Part shown: piece after piece, positions 1 through 11,389 of the stretch | Position numbering within the stretch: position 1 is the first letter of the stretch | Layout: each line of letters starts with the position of its first letter | From: Petrolisthes cinctipes | Lineage: Eukaryota; Arthropoda; Malacostraca; Decapoda; Porcellanidae | Reading direction: 5' to 3' | Assembly (NCBI GenBank): GCA_033782935.1 | Contig: JAWQEG010001220.1 | Coordinates: forward strand, 186,001-250,000 | DNA length: 64,000 nt | Translations under genes and position numbers: made by a program | Notes under the pieces: generated by a model | Database searches by the model: none | What the model was told of the DNA's origin: nothing | The model's input: the letters and a program-made list of their open reading frames with translations, nothing else

Positions 1-1
1 C

Positions 2-541
2 TTAAAAGCTACTGAGAAATCTCAAATTGCACCTAAAGTAAGTGTCACAGGTGTGTCCATGATGGAGGCAAGTGATAATATTATTGAAACTATGCGATCA
101 AAAAATGAATGGCTTAATACATTGGTAGAAAAGGGAGAAGAGTTTAAAATTGTTGCCTCTTTTAAACAGAAGGATGATACCCAGTGTTTCACTTTTAAAT
201 GTAGTCCTAAAATTAGGAATCACCTAAAAGGTGTGGGAGACTATATATACACAATGTATGACAAATGTAAAGTGTATGATAAATTTCATGTTTATCAATG
301 TTTTAAATGCCAAAAATTTGGACATAAAGCAGATAATTGTAAGGAAGATCAAGTTTGCGTCAAGTGTGGGGGTAGTCACAAATTACAGCAGTGTCAAAGC
401 TTGGAGAAGAATTGCATAAACTGCAATAGAAGTGGTGAGAGTCAGCAAAATGACCATTGGGCTAATTATGTTAAATGTCCCAGGTATATGGAACAGATTG
501 CGAAAATCCGAAATAGGACTGATTATGGACAGGAAGCCTAG
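2..541 (+). CDS. LINE-A ORF1, gag-like nucleic-acid-binding protein (5' partial)
   Basis: The frame is open from the left edge, so the true start lies outside the window. The C-terminal third carries a CX2CX4HX4C knuckle (from CFKC to DNC, about nt 299-340), a second CX2CX3HX4C knuckle (CVKC...QQC) and a third imperfect Cys cluster. Before these is a region with the spacing of the RRM-like part of LINE ORF1 proteins, but I can only infer that. The product would coat element RNA and act as a nucleic-acid chaperone. The stop at 539-541 lies 14 nt beyond the ATG of ORF2 (525), which is in another frame; overlapping ORF1/ORF2 is usual in this group. No break is seen in the visible part. Confidence 0.82.
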   Translation, partial: LKATEKSQIAPKVSVTGVSMMEASDNIIETMRSKNEWLNTLVEKGEEFKIVASFKQKDDTQCFTFKCSPKIRNHLKGVGDYIYTMYDKCKVYDKFHVYQCFKCQKFGHKADNCKEDQVCVKCGGSHKLQQCQSLEKNCINCNRSGESQQNDHWANYVKCPRYMEQIAKIRNRTDYGQEA

Positions 542-3291
542 AGTGAAATGTGGTCTATTGAACATACAGTCAGTTACTAACCATACAGTGGAAATTCAAG
601 AATTAATATTGGAAAAAGATCTTGATATACTAGCTTTAACAGAGACATGGTTAAAAGGTGATCAAAGTGAAAAGGCAAAAATTAATGAATTTGTTCCTAA
701 AACGCACAACTTTTATTCCATGCCAAGAAACGTACAAGGCATTGAAAGAGGTGGGGGAGTTGGGTTGATTGTGTCTAAAAACTTTCGCGTACAGAATATT
801 GATGCAACACCAATAGTTGTAAGTGGTTTTGAGTTCATTGACCTGAAAATAACTTGCTTAAATAATAAGCTTCGTTTGCTATTAATATATAGACCTCCAA
901 GCTGGAACAGAAATGTCTATTTAATGGAGTTTGATAATTACCTAGACACATTGAATGAAGAATTATATTGGACTGTGCTGTGTGGTGATTTTAATATTCA
1001 TGTTGATAATGACCGAGACTATTTTACAAACAATTTTAAGGAGTGTCTTGATAAACATAATTTAAAGAATTGGGTTAATTGCCCAACTGCAAAATCGAAT
1101 CATACATTAGATTTAGTGATTTCTGACATAAACAGAAAACTTGTGAAAAACATAGTTGTTGAATATTTTAATCCAGCACATTTTCATTATCTGGTGTTAT
1201 TTGACATTGATGTGAAGAAAAAAGATGGAGTGTTTATGAAAAAAAGCTTTAGAGTTAAGAGAAACTTCAATGCAGATACTTTCATTCATGAATCTGTAAG
1301 AAAAATTGACAATGAAAGTGGAGGTGAATGTGTGTGCCCTGGGAAGAATATAAAAATTAATGAATGTGTGTCTTGCTATGTAACATTATTTAGAAAGGCA
1401 TTCAAAGATAACTATGATATTATGTGTCCAACCATTGAAAAAGTAATTAAAGTTGTAGAGCATGCACCATGGTTTTCTGCTGAGATACGTGAGGCAAGGA
1501 AAAGACGACGTTGTGCTGAACTTAGATGGCAACGAAAAAAAACGGATGAACTGCACAAAGAATTTGTTGAAGCTAGAAATTATGTTACTAGTTTAATAAG
1601 AAGAACCAAGAGAGCCTATTATAATAATAAATTAAGGGAAAGTGAGAATGACTCAAAGGCACTGTATGGAGTTATGAATGAAATCACAGGCAATAAAACA
1701 GAGAAAACTTTACCTGATTATGATAATAAAGAGGAACTAGCGAATGACTTTGCAGATTTTTTTATTAAGAAGATTGAAGTAATTTTGAGTAAGATGGATG
1801 TAAATGTAGATGAGCCTGACGAGAGAGAATTTGTGGGATATATTCCCTGCATCAGAAAAGAATGGAGTGATTCGACCCTATTATAAAGGGTCAGGTGATC
1901 CTAATTCATTGAAGCCGTATCGCCCAGTTACTAACCTTTCATTTTTGAGTAAAGTGATTGAGAAAACGGTGAAAGCCCAACTTACATTACAACTAGAAGC
2001 AGTGTCTGCAATACCTAGTAATCAGTCAGCTTATAGAAAATATCACTCTACTGAATCAACTGTATGTTCAGTAATGGATGACATAGTGATGGCAATGGAC
2101 AGTGGTAGATTATGCTTACTTCTCTTGTTGGATTTGAGTGCTGCCTTCGATACTGTTGACCACAACAAGCTTATTAAGGATCTAGAAAATTGTGGGATAC
2201 AGGGTACTGCCAGGGATTGGTTTAGAAGTTATCTCTCCTTCCGAACTTTTACTGTATTGATTGACAATGAATTTTCTTCTAAAAGAAATTTGTATCGAGG
2301 GGTGCCCCAGGGTAGTGTCCTTGGTCCTGTGTTATTTAATATCTACACTGCAGAATTAGCTGAAGTTTTAGAAAGGCATCAAGTGGGCTATAAACAATAT
2401 GCTGACGATACACAGATCTATTTGGTGATTGACTGCTTGCCTGATGATATAGTGAAAATAAAGAAAGTGACTAAAGATATAAAGGCATGGATGACTAAGA
2501 AAAAATTGGAACTAAATATTAATAAAACTAAGTGTATGATAATTGGAACACCAAGAAATCTTGAGCTAAATGTTAATATTGATACAATCAAAATTAGTGA
2601 TGATCCTGATGGGGAAATTGAACTAGTGAAATCTTTAAATAACTTAGGAGTTTTAATAGACAACAACATAAACCTGAAAATGCAAATAAATAATGTAGTG
2701 AAGACAGCAAATTTTCACTTGAGGAATATCTGCTTTATAAGAAGATATCTAGATAAGGCTTCCACTCAGAAACTTGTTCAAAATAATGTGATATCTCGTT
2801 TGGATTATTGTAACTCTCTTTATGTTAATTTGCCATCAAACAAACTGAAGCAATTACAGCTAGTTTTTAATAAAGCAGCTAGAGTCATTACTGGTACTTC
2901 ACGTCGTGAACGAATAACTCCGGTATTGATGGATTTACATTGGCTACCAACTAAAGCTAGAATTGTTTTCAAGATTTGTACTATGGTGTATACTATATTG
3001 AAGACAAATAAGCCCGATTATTTAAAGTTAAAACTAGAAAGGTATCAGAATGAATTAACAATGGAAACAAGAGAGAGTGCTGATTATGATCGACTGAATG
3101 AACCTAGATGCAGTTTGGATTTGGGTAAAAGAGCTTTCTCATATGTTGCACCACGGTTATATAATAAGCTTCCTAATACAGTGAAACAGAGTAACAACAT
3201 TGACATATTTAAAAAGAGGTTGAAGACTCATTTGTTTGGAACATGCTATGACCATGATAATAAGGTCATTACGGATGAATTTAAGCTTTGA
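525..3291 (+). pseudogene. LINE-A ORF2: endonuclease plus reverse transcriptase, internally deleted
   Basis: From the ATG at 525 the product reads as an APE-type endonuclease: LTETWL near residue 34, then CGDFN and the HTLDLVIS block. The final SDH motif is degenerate (AHFHYLV). A linker follows to the stop at 1884-1886. The reverse transcriptase is in another frame, usable from about nt 1830 to 3291, with [32 protein letters not shown] and the catalytic YADD. Family members normally have roughly 70-100 residues between the end of the linker and the segment before RPV. Here they are missing and the frame changes, so an out-of-frame deletion lies near 1800-1860. The RT half is otherwise uninterrupted to its normal C-terminus, which suggests a fairly young copy. 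Confidence 0.88.
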
Positions 3292-3374
3292 GATGAAGTT
3301 TCAAAAAGTCTAATGTGTTAAGGGCTCGCCTGAGGAGATGTTAAGCTCGGAGGAGAGCCCAAGAAATAAACCGG

Positions 3375-3394
3375 AGAAGTAAGTAAGTAAGTAG
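3375..3394 (+). repeat. LINE-A 3' tail, (AAGT)n
   Basis: Four units of AAGT-type repeat follow a short 3' UTR. CR1/L2-type LINEs end in a short microsatellite rather than a poly(A) run. The last bases (GTAGGGG) also match the interrupted Gypsy element, so the exact boundary is uncertain by about 4 bp. Confidence 0.75.
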
Positions 3395-6300
3395 GGGTTG
3401 GCAGCAGAGGGCGCCTTGGCTGCGTGATGTCATGGTGAGGTGGTGGTGGACGTGTGTCCTGCTGCTGCTGTTGATGTTGGTCAGACTGTGTCACCGCCGG
3501 TTTCACGCGTTGCCAGGAAGTCCTGTATGGTTTCCCCCTGATCTGAAGCGTTACTGTCGCCTCGTCCCTCTTGATGACCCTATGTGGTCCAGTGTACGGC
3601 TGCTGCAGGGGGGTCCTGTGCTCGTCCGTCCTGAGGAACAGTTGTTCTGCCCTGCGGAGTAGTGGGTGTTCATAGGTGGGGTCGTGTGACTGTTGTCTTG
3701 TTGGTGTAAGTGTTGGTGTTGCCATGATCCTCTTCAGAGCTGGGAGAAAAGATAGGTTGGAGGTGTCTGCCGTTAGGTCTACCACTTGGCTGGGCAACCT
3801 CAAATCCTCCCCGAACGTCAATTTTGCAGATGAGTGGTTCAGGTCCTCCTTGACCGTCGACCTGATGGTCAGCAGGATGAGAGGCAGTGCATCCACCCAC
3901 TATTCAGGCTGTACCACCCTGAATGCCTCCTTCAGCCGGCGGTGGAACCTCTCGACCATACCGTTGCTGCAGGGGTGATAGGCAGTGGTCCTGTTCCTGC
4001 ATGTCCCCAGGAACTCTAGCATTTCTTGCCACGCCCTTGACTCGAACTGAGTCCCCTGGTTCGTGACGATGCACGCCGGAGGGCCGAAGTTAGCCACCCA
4101 GTCCTGGAGAAAGTGTCTTGCCATTCCTTCTGCTGCGATGTCAGTCATGGGGGCTGCCGTGCACCATCTTGTCGTATGTTCGACGCACGTGAGTAGATAT
4201 CTGTATCCCCGTGATGTAGGGAGTGGCCCCACGATGTCTACATGTACAGTGTGGAACCTTGAAGTGGGTGTTGCGAAGTCATGTATCGGTGGGCGTGTGT
4301 GTATACCAATCTTGGAGCGTTGGCATGCCGTACACTCTGACACCCACTCCTTGATTTGCCTCCTCATGCTTGGCCAGACTGCACGACGCGTGATTAACCT
4401 CTGGGAACCAGCGACCCCTGGGTGGTTGAGATTGTGAAAGTGGAGCAATGTGGTTTTCCTGAATGGGGCCGGAATGTATGGTCTAGGAGGGCCACATGAG
4501 ACGTCGCACCACACTCTCACATTGGGCTCGGCTGCTGTCACTTCCTCCAGCTTCAGACCTGTGTTGCCTTGCAGTAGTTGATGTAGTTCCTCGTCTGTTT
4601 GTTGGGCTGCAGCTATTTGTCTGATGTCGAAGGGATGGCCTAGGTGGACTGCCATGACCGTCTGTGTCTGAGGTGTAGCCCGGGATAATGCGTCAGCCAC
4701 AGCGTTGTCCTCACCCTTTACGTGCCTTATATCGGTGGTGTATTCCGATATGTATGCCAAGTGACGGGTGACTCTTGGTGACCAGTTTGTCCCCAGCTGC
4801 TTCATGGCAGTCGTGAGTGGCTTATGATCAGTTCTGATGTGGAATTGCCGTCCCTCCAGGAAGTGGCCAAAGTGACGTACTGCCTCGTACATTGCCACGA
4901 GCTCCCTGTCAAAGGCACTGTATTTCTTCTGTGGTGGGTTGAGACGCTTGCTGAAGAACGCTATTGGGCGTAACGTACCCTCGACATCTTGTTGCAATAC
5001 TGCCCCAATAGCGTCCGCTGATGCATCAGTGTAAATGGAGGTAGGTGCGTGGGGTGTGGGGTAGGCTAGCAAGGTGGTGCTGGCGAGCCTGCTCTTGATG
5101 CTGGTGAATGCTGCCATTGCCTCGTCATTCCAACTCAGCTTCTTATCCGAACTCTTCTTTAGTCCTTTGATTAGGTCATGTAGTGGAGATAGTGCTTCTG
5201 CAGCGTGAGGGACGAACCGATGATAGTAGTTCACTATCCCTAGGAACTCTCTCATCTTCCTGGCGGTGTTGGGTGGGGGAAAGTCCCTGATGGCCTCGAC
5301 CTTTTGTGGTAGTGGTGTGATTCCCTGTGACGTCACCCTATGGCCCAGGAAGTCTACTTTATCAGCCCCCAACACACACTTTGATGGGTGAATCTTCAGT
5401 CCATATTCCTGTAATTTATTGAAGAGCTGTCGAAGGTGTTGGGCATGATTGTCGTGGTCACTGGATGCCACTAGGATGTCGTCGATGTATACCACCACGA
5501 AGTCCAAGCCCCTGACTACCCTATCCATGAACCGCAGGAAGGTTTGGGCAGCATTTCTCAGGCCAAAGTTCATGGCAGGGAATTCGAATAAGCCGAAGGG
5601 TGTGGTAATGGCAGTCTTTTTAATATCTTCCTCTGCTACGGGAATCTGGTGGAAGGCACGGACTAGGTCGATCTTCGAGAAAACAGTACACCCCTGGAGC
5701 TTGGAGTGGAAATCCAGGACATGGGGTATAGGGTAACGGTCTGGTGTCGTTATGGCATTGAGTGCACGGTAGTCACCGCATGCCCTCCATTCGCCTTCCT
5801 GTGCTTTGGGCACCATATGGAGTGGAGATGCCCATGCACTGTCTGATGGACGTGTTATCCCTTGTTGCAGCATGACTTGGAATTCTTTCTTTGCTGCTTC
5901 CAGTCTCTCCGGTGGCATCCTTTTGGATCTGGCGAAACATGGTGGACCGGTCGTGACGATGTTGTGGCGAACTCCCGGATCTTTGGGCTGACAATTGTTG
6001 GTGGCCGACAGTAATTGAGGGAACTCCTGGAGCAGCTGGTGATACTCGCTTGTCTTGGTGATGTGGGTGATGGTGGGTTGTGACTGGCGGCATGATTTGG
6101 TTTGTATGTGCCAGCCCGTCGTTTTGTGTAGCAGCATCCTGCCTTTCGTATCAATTAACAAATCATGTGCTGCCAAGAACTCCAGCCCTAGGATTGGGTA
6201 CTGTACATCTGCCACCACAAACGGCCACACAAACCATTCCTCGGTGATGAGGGAGACACCTTTACTTCTTGTGCCATATATAGCGATGGGTGATCTATTA

Positions 6301-6701
6301 GCTGCCAGGAGATCGTACGCCATGCTGGAGGGTCGCTGTTTCTCCCGATAAGTGGGAGGAAGTACACTGACTTCCGATCCTGAGTCCACCAGGAACAGCT
6401 CCGTCGTTGCTAGGTCCTCCACCCACAGGAGAGTGCGGCTGTGAAGTTCAGTGGTGTATGACCTGGGGGGGTATGTCTGTGGGTCCCCAGGCGGATGTGT
6501 GGTGTCTCCGGGTGTGGTCGTCCGTGCAGGAGTGTGTCGGTGGAGAGATGTGGCTGGATTCTGGGTGGTAGTACCCTGTGGCGTTGCTCGATACCCGTGG
6601 AGATAATGCGGTGGTAGCGGAAGTGATACCGGGTAGTGGCGTGGTAGTTGTGGGATCGCTGGTGTTGGCGGCAGTGATGTGTCTACTCTCACGCCACCGC
6701 C
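3391..6701 (-). pseudogene. A1 pol: protease, RT, RNase H, integrase
   Basis: One frame runs from just after the gag stop (6702-6704) to the LINE junction. It has a single nonsense codon: TAG at 3900-3902, where copy A2 has CAG. Domains in order: aspartic protease [15 protein letters not shown] with [19 protein letters not shown] and the catalytic YIDDIL; RNase H with TDAS, DREL and TDHKP; integrase zinc binding HX3H...CTAC; integrase core with first Asp in HVDIVGP and Glu in MVERFHR. The second catalytic Asp is replaced: the motif reads TNQGTQF, with Asn at 4059-4061. A proline- and glutamine-rich C-terminus begins before the junction. Frame preservation over about 3.3 kb indicates a young insertion. 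Confidence 0.9.
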
Positions 6702-7627
6702 TTAGTAGTTTCCCTTGTTGTCGAAACGGTCAGAGTTAGGTGTGTGACTAGGCCACTGACATGGTGCTCGGCAGTTCCTTGCTTGCCTCCCGTAGTGTTG
6801 ATGGTACACGCATATCTACATCTGTTGCTGTCGCCATGGTTGTCTGACCTGGGGCGGTGGTTGATGTTGAGGCGGTGGTGGTAGACCTAGTGGTCGTGAT
6901 TGTTCACGTAGTTGTGTCAATTGTTGTTGTTGTAAAGTGTCTAGGTTTTTATGTATCTCCCTCGTTAATTGTACTAACTCTGCCGTATTGCTGCATGGTT
7001 CTGTAGGTTGTGGTTGCATGGAGGAATGCTGAGGTGGTGTGGAGGTGATATTTACTGCCGTTGTTGTGGTGTTTAATGGGAATCTGTTGCCACTCCATGA
7101 GCCCTCTTGCTCGATGTGGGCGTCCATGAGAGAGTCAGCCTGCTCTCCATATTCCTGGAGTGTGAGGTTTGGCTGAGCGATGAGGTGCAGCCGTAACTGG
7201 GGCGGCATCAGATTAGTGTGTCTTGTTTTCAGTATGAGGTCTGGGAAGGGATTACCTGCCGCTTGGTTGAGCCGTTGCATATGTCTGAGAAGTGCAGATG
7301 GGCTCCTCCCGTCCAACTGAACATTTTCCAGGGCCTTGTAGTTCTGTAGGACGGTATTTCCACACGCCGTCGTGATAGCGGCTTTTAGACCCTCATACTG
7401 TGACCCAGACGTTAGTGTACGAAGCGAAGGAGAGATTAAGGCGAATATATCTGTTGGGAGGGCCCTGATGATTGCCCGATATTTAGCCTCATCGGAACTA
7501 TTATCTCCTCCAGATTTCCTCTGTGTGTTGCAACCACACGAGTGTGTCAGATGAAAATGGAGGGGTGAATGGAATGGATAACATGGGTGTTATTCGTGGT
7601 GTTGGCTAATTCAGATGTTTGCCCCAT
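6702..7627 (-). pseudogene. A1 gag
   Basis: The start is the ATG at 7625-7627 and matches the A2 start. The N-terminal part is broken by an 11-bp deletion relative to A2 near 7580, which shifts frame. From about 7316 the frame is open to the stop and contains the LDGRSPS...LLRHMQRLN segment followed by a Gln- and Pro-rich tail. It ends at TAA (6702-6704), immediately followed in frame by GGC GGT GGC and pol. The product would be the capsid protein; nothing here suggests an envelope. Confidence 0.8.
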
Positions 7628-8282
7628 ATTGTTGGTGAGACGTAAGTTATGCAATGCGGTGTGGGGTGGATGGATGGATGGAAAGCGGGAGCACGATGGG
7701 GTATGGGGGTAAAATATATTAGTCCCCCGGGGAAGAAGGAATCGAAGAAAATGGTAGGAACTCGGGGGAGTGAAGAAAATGGTAGAAAATGGGGGGAGAC
7801 TGAGTCAGAGTGGGCCGTGATAGAGAATTGTGGTAATGCTGAAGTTATAGGTGAGAGCGGCGAGCGTGGGTAGGTGAAGACTGGATTGCTTTCCTATCAC
7901 GTACTACATATACACAGAAAATGCCTATAAATTGGGGATATGCGGCAATGTTCCGGTACAATAATACTATAGATATGGAAAAAAATTGGGGAGAAGAATC
8001 ACTGGGGAGGGTTAACTGAGAGAAATATTGGAAAATAAATGTTGATGTCGAGTACTTAATCCCTTTGTGTAGAACGTCGGTTGGTGGCGAAGGGTGCCAT
8101 ACGTGGTCCCTCAAGCGCGACCCTCGAGTGGAGTGTGAGATTGTGGTGAGGGGTTAGGGCAACACATGGGGTTATGGAGGACGATATTTTAGTGCGAGAT
8201 AGGCACTAGCGTTGTCGCTGCACACGTGGAGCTAGGTAGAGTCGTTTCAGGCTGGGTGTAATCTTTCCTGGGGTCACCAGTT
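7628..8282 (-). other. A1 5' leader with primer-binding site
   Basis: This is the non-coding leader between LTR and gag. The primer site (sense TGGTGACCCCAGG) lies near 8262-8279, three bases inside the LTR end. It fits the 3' end complement of tRNA-Trp as described for CsRn1-like elements. The leader is about 650 nt and C/T-rich in the sense direction, with CCCCAGTG-type words shared with A2 and A3. Confidence 0.7.
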
Positions 8283-8571
8283 ATAACGATATGGGACGTT
8301 ATCACCCAGGATGATTGAAGACTCGGTGTGCAGTACAAGGTGGTTTATTGGTAGGTAACACTTAGTGGTGAGTTGTGGTTGTGGTGAATCAAGCAGCGAG
8401 GTGTGTGAGTGTGTTTGGCTCGGAGTAGTGAGAGGAGCGTTGTACCCTCGAGCTCCGCTTGTAGGAAACTGACCGTGACCCCTGTGTGGGAAGGCGAGAA
8501 AACGGCTGGGCCAAGTGAGGGTAGAGAAGCGCAGTCTGAGAATATGTGTACAGCTTGCTTAATTCACTACA
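8283..8571 (-). repeat. A1 5' LTR (289 bp)
   Basis: In the sense direction it begins TGTAGTGAATTAAGC and ends ATCGTTAT. It contains an AATAAA poly(A) signal in the segment shared with every LTR of this family here. Its body matches the 5' LTR of A2 more closely than the LTRs of the tandem array at 42893-46094, which defines two LTR subfamilies in the window. Confidence 0.85.
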
Positions 8572-9416
8572 ATATTGTCAGTTAATATTAGGTACCGGTT
8601 CCAGCGGTCCCATTCGTTTGGAGAACCGGAACCTTCGGGTCCAGGTTTAACGGTTTTTGCCCAGCACTACGTCCAAGAGCTCCGATAAAATAATACCCTA
8701 AATTACTAAGTATTACCCTAAAAAGTTGCCAACACCATAACTTAGAAGATTGTTGGCACTATATGACAAAGAGTCATTTAGGAATATATTTAAGATTAAC
8801 TAAAATATATTATAGGTTAAGATTGCTTTTTTCCTCACTGAATGAATATACATTTACAATAGTTGCGGTATTCACCAAACCAGATATTCTAGTATTCTGT
8901 TGTTACCAATGGTAAAAGTTTTTTAAAATCAATATGAATAAGATTCATATAACCTTTATTTTCATTTACAGGTATGTGAAAGTATAGGGGTTATTATAAT
9001 TTTATTTCAATGGTGGTTGGCACATATATCAATGGTTTTTTACCCTATTGATGGTTACTTGACAAATTGTTTTGATCTAATGAGTAACTTTTCATAATGA
9101 AATACCTATTCTAGTATAATTATTCGGGGTAAATATTGCGATTATCTGCGTCCTCGATTTTCACACTTTCTGTCATCAGAAATCGCCATTTCAGTTCCCT
9201 TTTTATTTTGGAGACTGCTATATTATGTGGAAATGCGTAAAAACATGAATAACATTTGTATGTATTTACCTTGGTATGTATTTACTTTGAAATGGGAGCG
9301 CGGCTTACCAAGCGGGGTTCCCGACTTCCGCCACTACGTGCAGTGTTGCCAGATACAGGAATACTTCCATGTTTTAGGAAATTTTGTCCACACTTGGGAA
9401 ATCGTATGAAGAATGA

Positions 9417-9435
9417 CCTAACCTAACCTAACCTA
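9417..9435. repeat. Interstitial telomere-type repeat, (CCTAA)n
   Basis: Nearly four uninterrupted CCTAA units, the reverse complement of the arthropod telomere repeat TTAGG. More degenerate CCTAAC words occur about 330 bp downstream. The tract is too short to prove telomeric origin. Confidence 0.6.
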
Positions 9436-9446
9436 GACTGTGGCTA

Positions 9447-9500
9447 CCTTCGGGACCTAACTTAATGTCCTTCGGGATCTAACTTTATGTCCTTCAGGAT
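9447..9500. repeat. 22-bp tandem repeat
   Basis: Two full copies and a partial third of a unit beginning CCTTCGGGAYCTAACTTWATG. The unit contains the CTAAC word and so resembles a degenerate extension of the adjacent CCTAA array. No function is suggested. Confidence 0.7.
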
Positions 9501-9856
9501 TTTTAAAAATAAATTAGATCCCGTAGATAGGAGCTAAAAGTATCCCAATTGGATGGGTCAGGCGTATTGTACACAACTGCCTGCTGGACTTTCCGTAATT
9601 CTGCCAAGGGGATCTGGTAACACTGTCCGCCCGACTTCAGTTCGTCCCTCCGCTACAGAAATTTCGTAACTTAAAAATTGAGATATCTAGCAAAGAATAC
9701 ATTTCCACTAGATAATTCCACTGAGTATTGATAAAGGTAACCGAGCCCTACCTAACCCAAACTAACCTAACCAGTAGTTAGCCGGCACAGATAATCTCAA
9801 TATTAGCTTAATTCTGGTTCATGATTTAATCATTTGAATCCAACTTAAGGGTTAGA

Positions 9857-11232
9857 GTGGTTCTAATACCCGCCTTGTATTCTAGAATGGCGAGAGAACC
9901 ATCTTCGGAGCAGTCTGCTTCGCCGTCCCCGGCCGACAGTAGAGAGGGACGCCATACGTGTAGTGGTCAACGCAGGGTTTCATCACCCCACTGTGTTCTT
10001 CGAGAGAGCCCTCCTGTTTCCGTCAGTCCTGCTTTCTCGGGGTTTATGGATGAATCTGTGTCTGTTCCTGAGCTTTGGAATTGCCTCCAGCAGAGGGTGG
10101 ATGCTACTTTAGTGAAGTCCTCGATTCAGCAGCCCGGTACAATGTCATCTCCCCGTGCTGCCAGAGTACAAGTACTGTGACTGAGATTCATGATACTCCG
10201 CACAGTCTTCTATCTCTAGTCCAAGTCGATAGTCCACCAAATTTCTCGCAAGCCACTCATCGTTTGCCTACAGACACTCCTGCAGACACTGTTCCTTTTA
10301 TCTCTGCTAAGAAACGTTTTCAAGTGTGAGTCGTTGGCTCAGCTTCCTCAGTTCCCTTTCCCTCAAGTTACTACAGAAAAGGTCTACAAAGCTGCGGCGG
10401 AATTAGCTTTTATCCCAGCTACCGACTCCTACACTTCATCATACACTGCTGCACCAACTTCATACCATTTGTTGTCTCTTCCTTCAGAAGACAGGGGAGC
10501 AGGAACGTTGGTAAAACCTTTACTTAATAGGTGGAACAAGAAGGCTACTTCTTCTAATTTAATTCCTCTCGTCCATTGGCTCCTCGTATTTCAGTGTCTG
10601 TCATCTCTAACACTGAAGATTGTGGGGACAACTTGGGAAAGTTTTTATCTGCTCCCTCTTTATCAGACACTACTGGAGTTCATGCCCTTCCTTTTCCTAG
10701 TACAGAACTGGTGAAAGATGATCTAGCCAGGAATCGGGCTCTTTCCCAGTTCTCAGGCTTGTCCTTTCTTTTCTGGTTAGCCAAGATGTCGTCCGCACCA
10801 GGGACGGCTTTGGCAGCTTTTGTCAGTACTGCTGCTTTTTGTCATTTGTCGACACTTGCTACAGCTTCTATTCAAGCCCTCTGTCCTTCTCTACTGTCTG
10901 CGAAGTCGGAAGCCCTATTAACCCGCCTACACTGTCTGGAATCTATGCTAGGAGGAATAGACATGGCAGGATGCCGGTCTCTGTTGACTTTGGATCTGCT
11001 GTCTCCAGCTGCTTTGGAAGTTGATCGGACTAAGATATTACTTCAGACAGTCCCTCATAAGTCACTGTTAATGTTCTGCACCGGAACACGGCTCCTTTCT
11101 CTCAGGCACATCGACAGTCTGCAGGGCCTTCTCGGGGAGCTTCTTATTCCCGATCTTCCCGTCATCTCCCTTACACTTCAACTTCATGCCCTCCAGCATC
11201 TGTTCGTAGACAGGAGAATTGTTGTTGTCTAG
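9857..11232 (+). pseudogene. DIRS gag-like ORF, frameshifted
   Basis: Overlapping open segments in different frames (9857-10180, 10075-10329, 10334-10714, 10576-11232) look like one Ser- and Pro-rich protein broken by at least three indels. The last segment is the longest, about 218 codons, and leucine-rich. Assignment as DIRS ORF1 rests on its position before the RT. I see no diagnostic motif. Confidence 0.5.
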
Positions 11233-11389
11233 ACTCTTTCCAGCATCTCCAGCAGCCCTGTAGTTCGGACTCAAGAATCACCTCGGTGAGTTGACCCTCC
11301 TCCCAGACTATTGGTCCAAGATTCCGTCGTCCTGAGAGGCGTGAGCAGTCTGCTAAAAACCTCCTCCTCAGAACAAAATACGTGGTACC

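Larger units (their letters stand above)
1..3394 (+). mobile_element. CR1/L2-like non-LTR retrotransposon (LINE-A), 5' end outside the window
   Basis: Two overlapping frames give a zinc-knuckle ORF1 followed by an APE-type endonuclease and reverse transcriptase ORF2, ending in a short tetranucleotide tail. That is the layout of the Jockey/CR1/L2 group of LINEs. The element runs off the left edge. Its 3' tail abuts the interrupted 3' part of a Gypsy element on the other strand, so the LINE probably inserted into that element. ORF2 carries a frame-breaking internal deletion, so this copy is not autonomous. Confidence 0.9.
3391..8571 (-). mobile_element. CsRn1-type Ty3/Gypsy retrotransposon copy A1, 3' truncated
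   Basis: Read on the minus strand this is LTR (8571-8283), primer site, leader, gag, and pol with protease-RT-RNase H-integrase. It stops at the LINE-A tail before the pol C-terminus and 3' LTR. The copy at 20262 is a close relative on the other strand. The primer site begins TGGTGACCCC, as in tRNA-Trp-primed elements, and the gag has a CX2HX9CX3C box rather than CCHC (visible best in A2). Both are features of the CsRn1 clade. The missing 3' end probably lies left of position 1, beyond the LINE insertion. Confidence 0.88.
8572..9856. other. Non-coding segment with small repeats
   Basis: No gene is seen. The segment is AT-rich to about 9290, then mixed. It holds a short GGTTCC/GGAACC inverted repeat near 8599-8632, the telomere-like and 22-bp repeats listed separately, and scattered CCTAAC words around 9745-9775. 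Confidence 0.6.
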
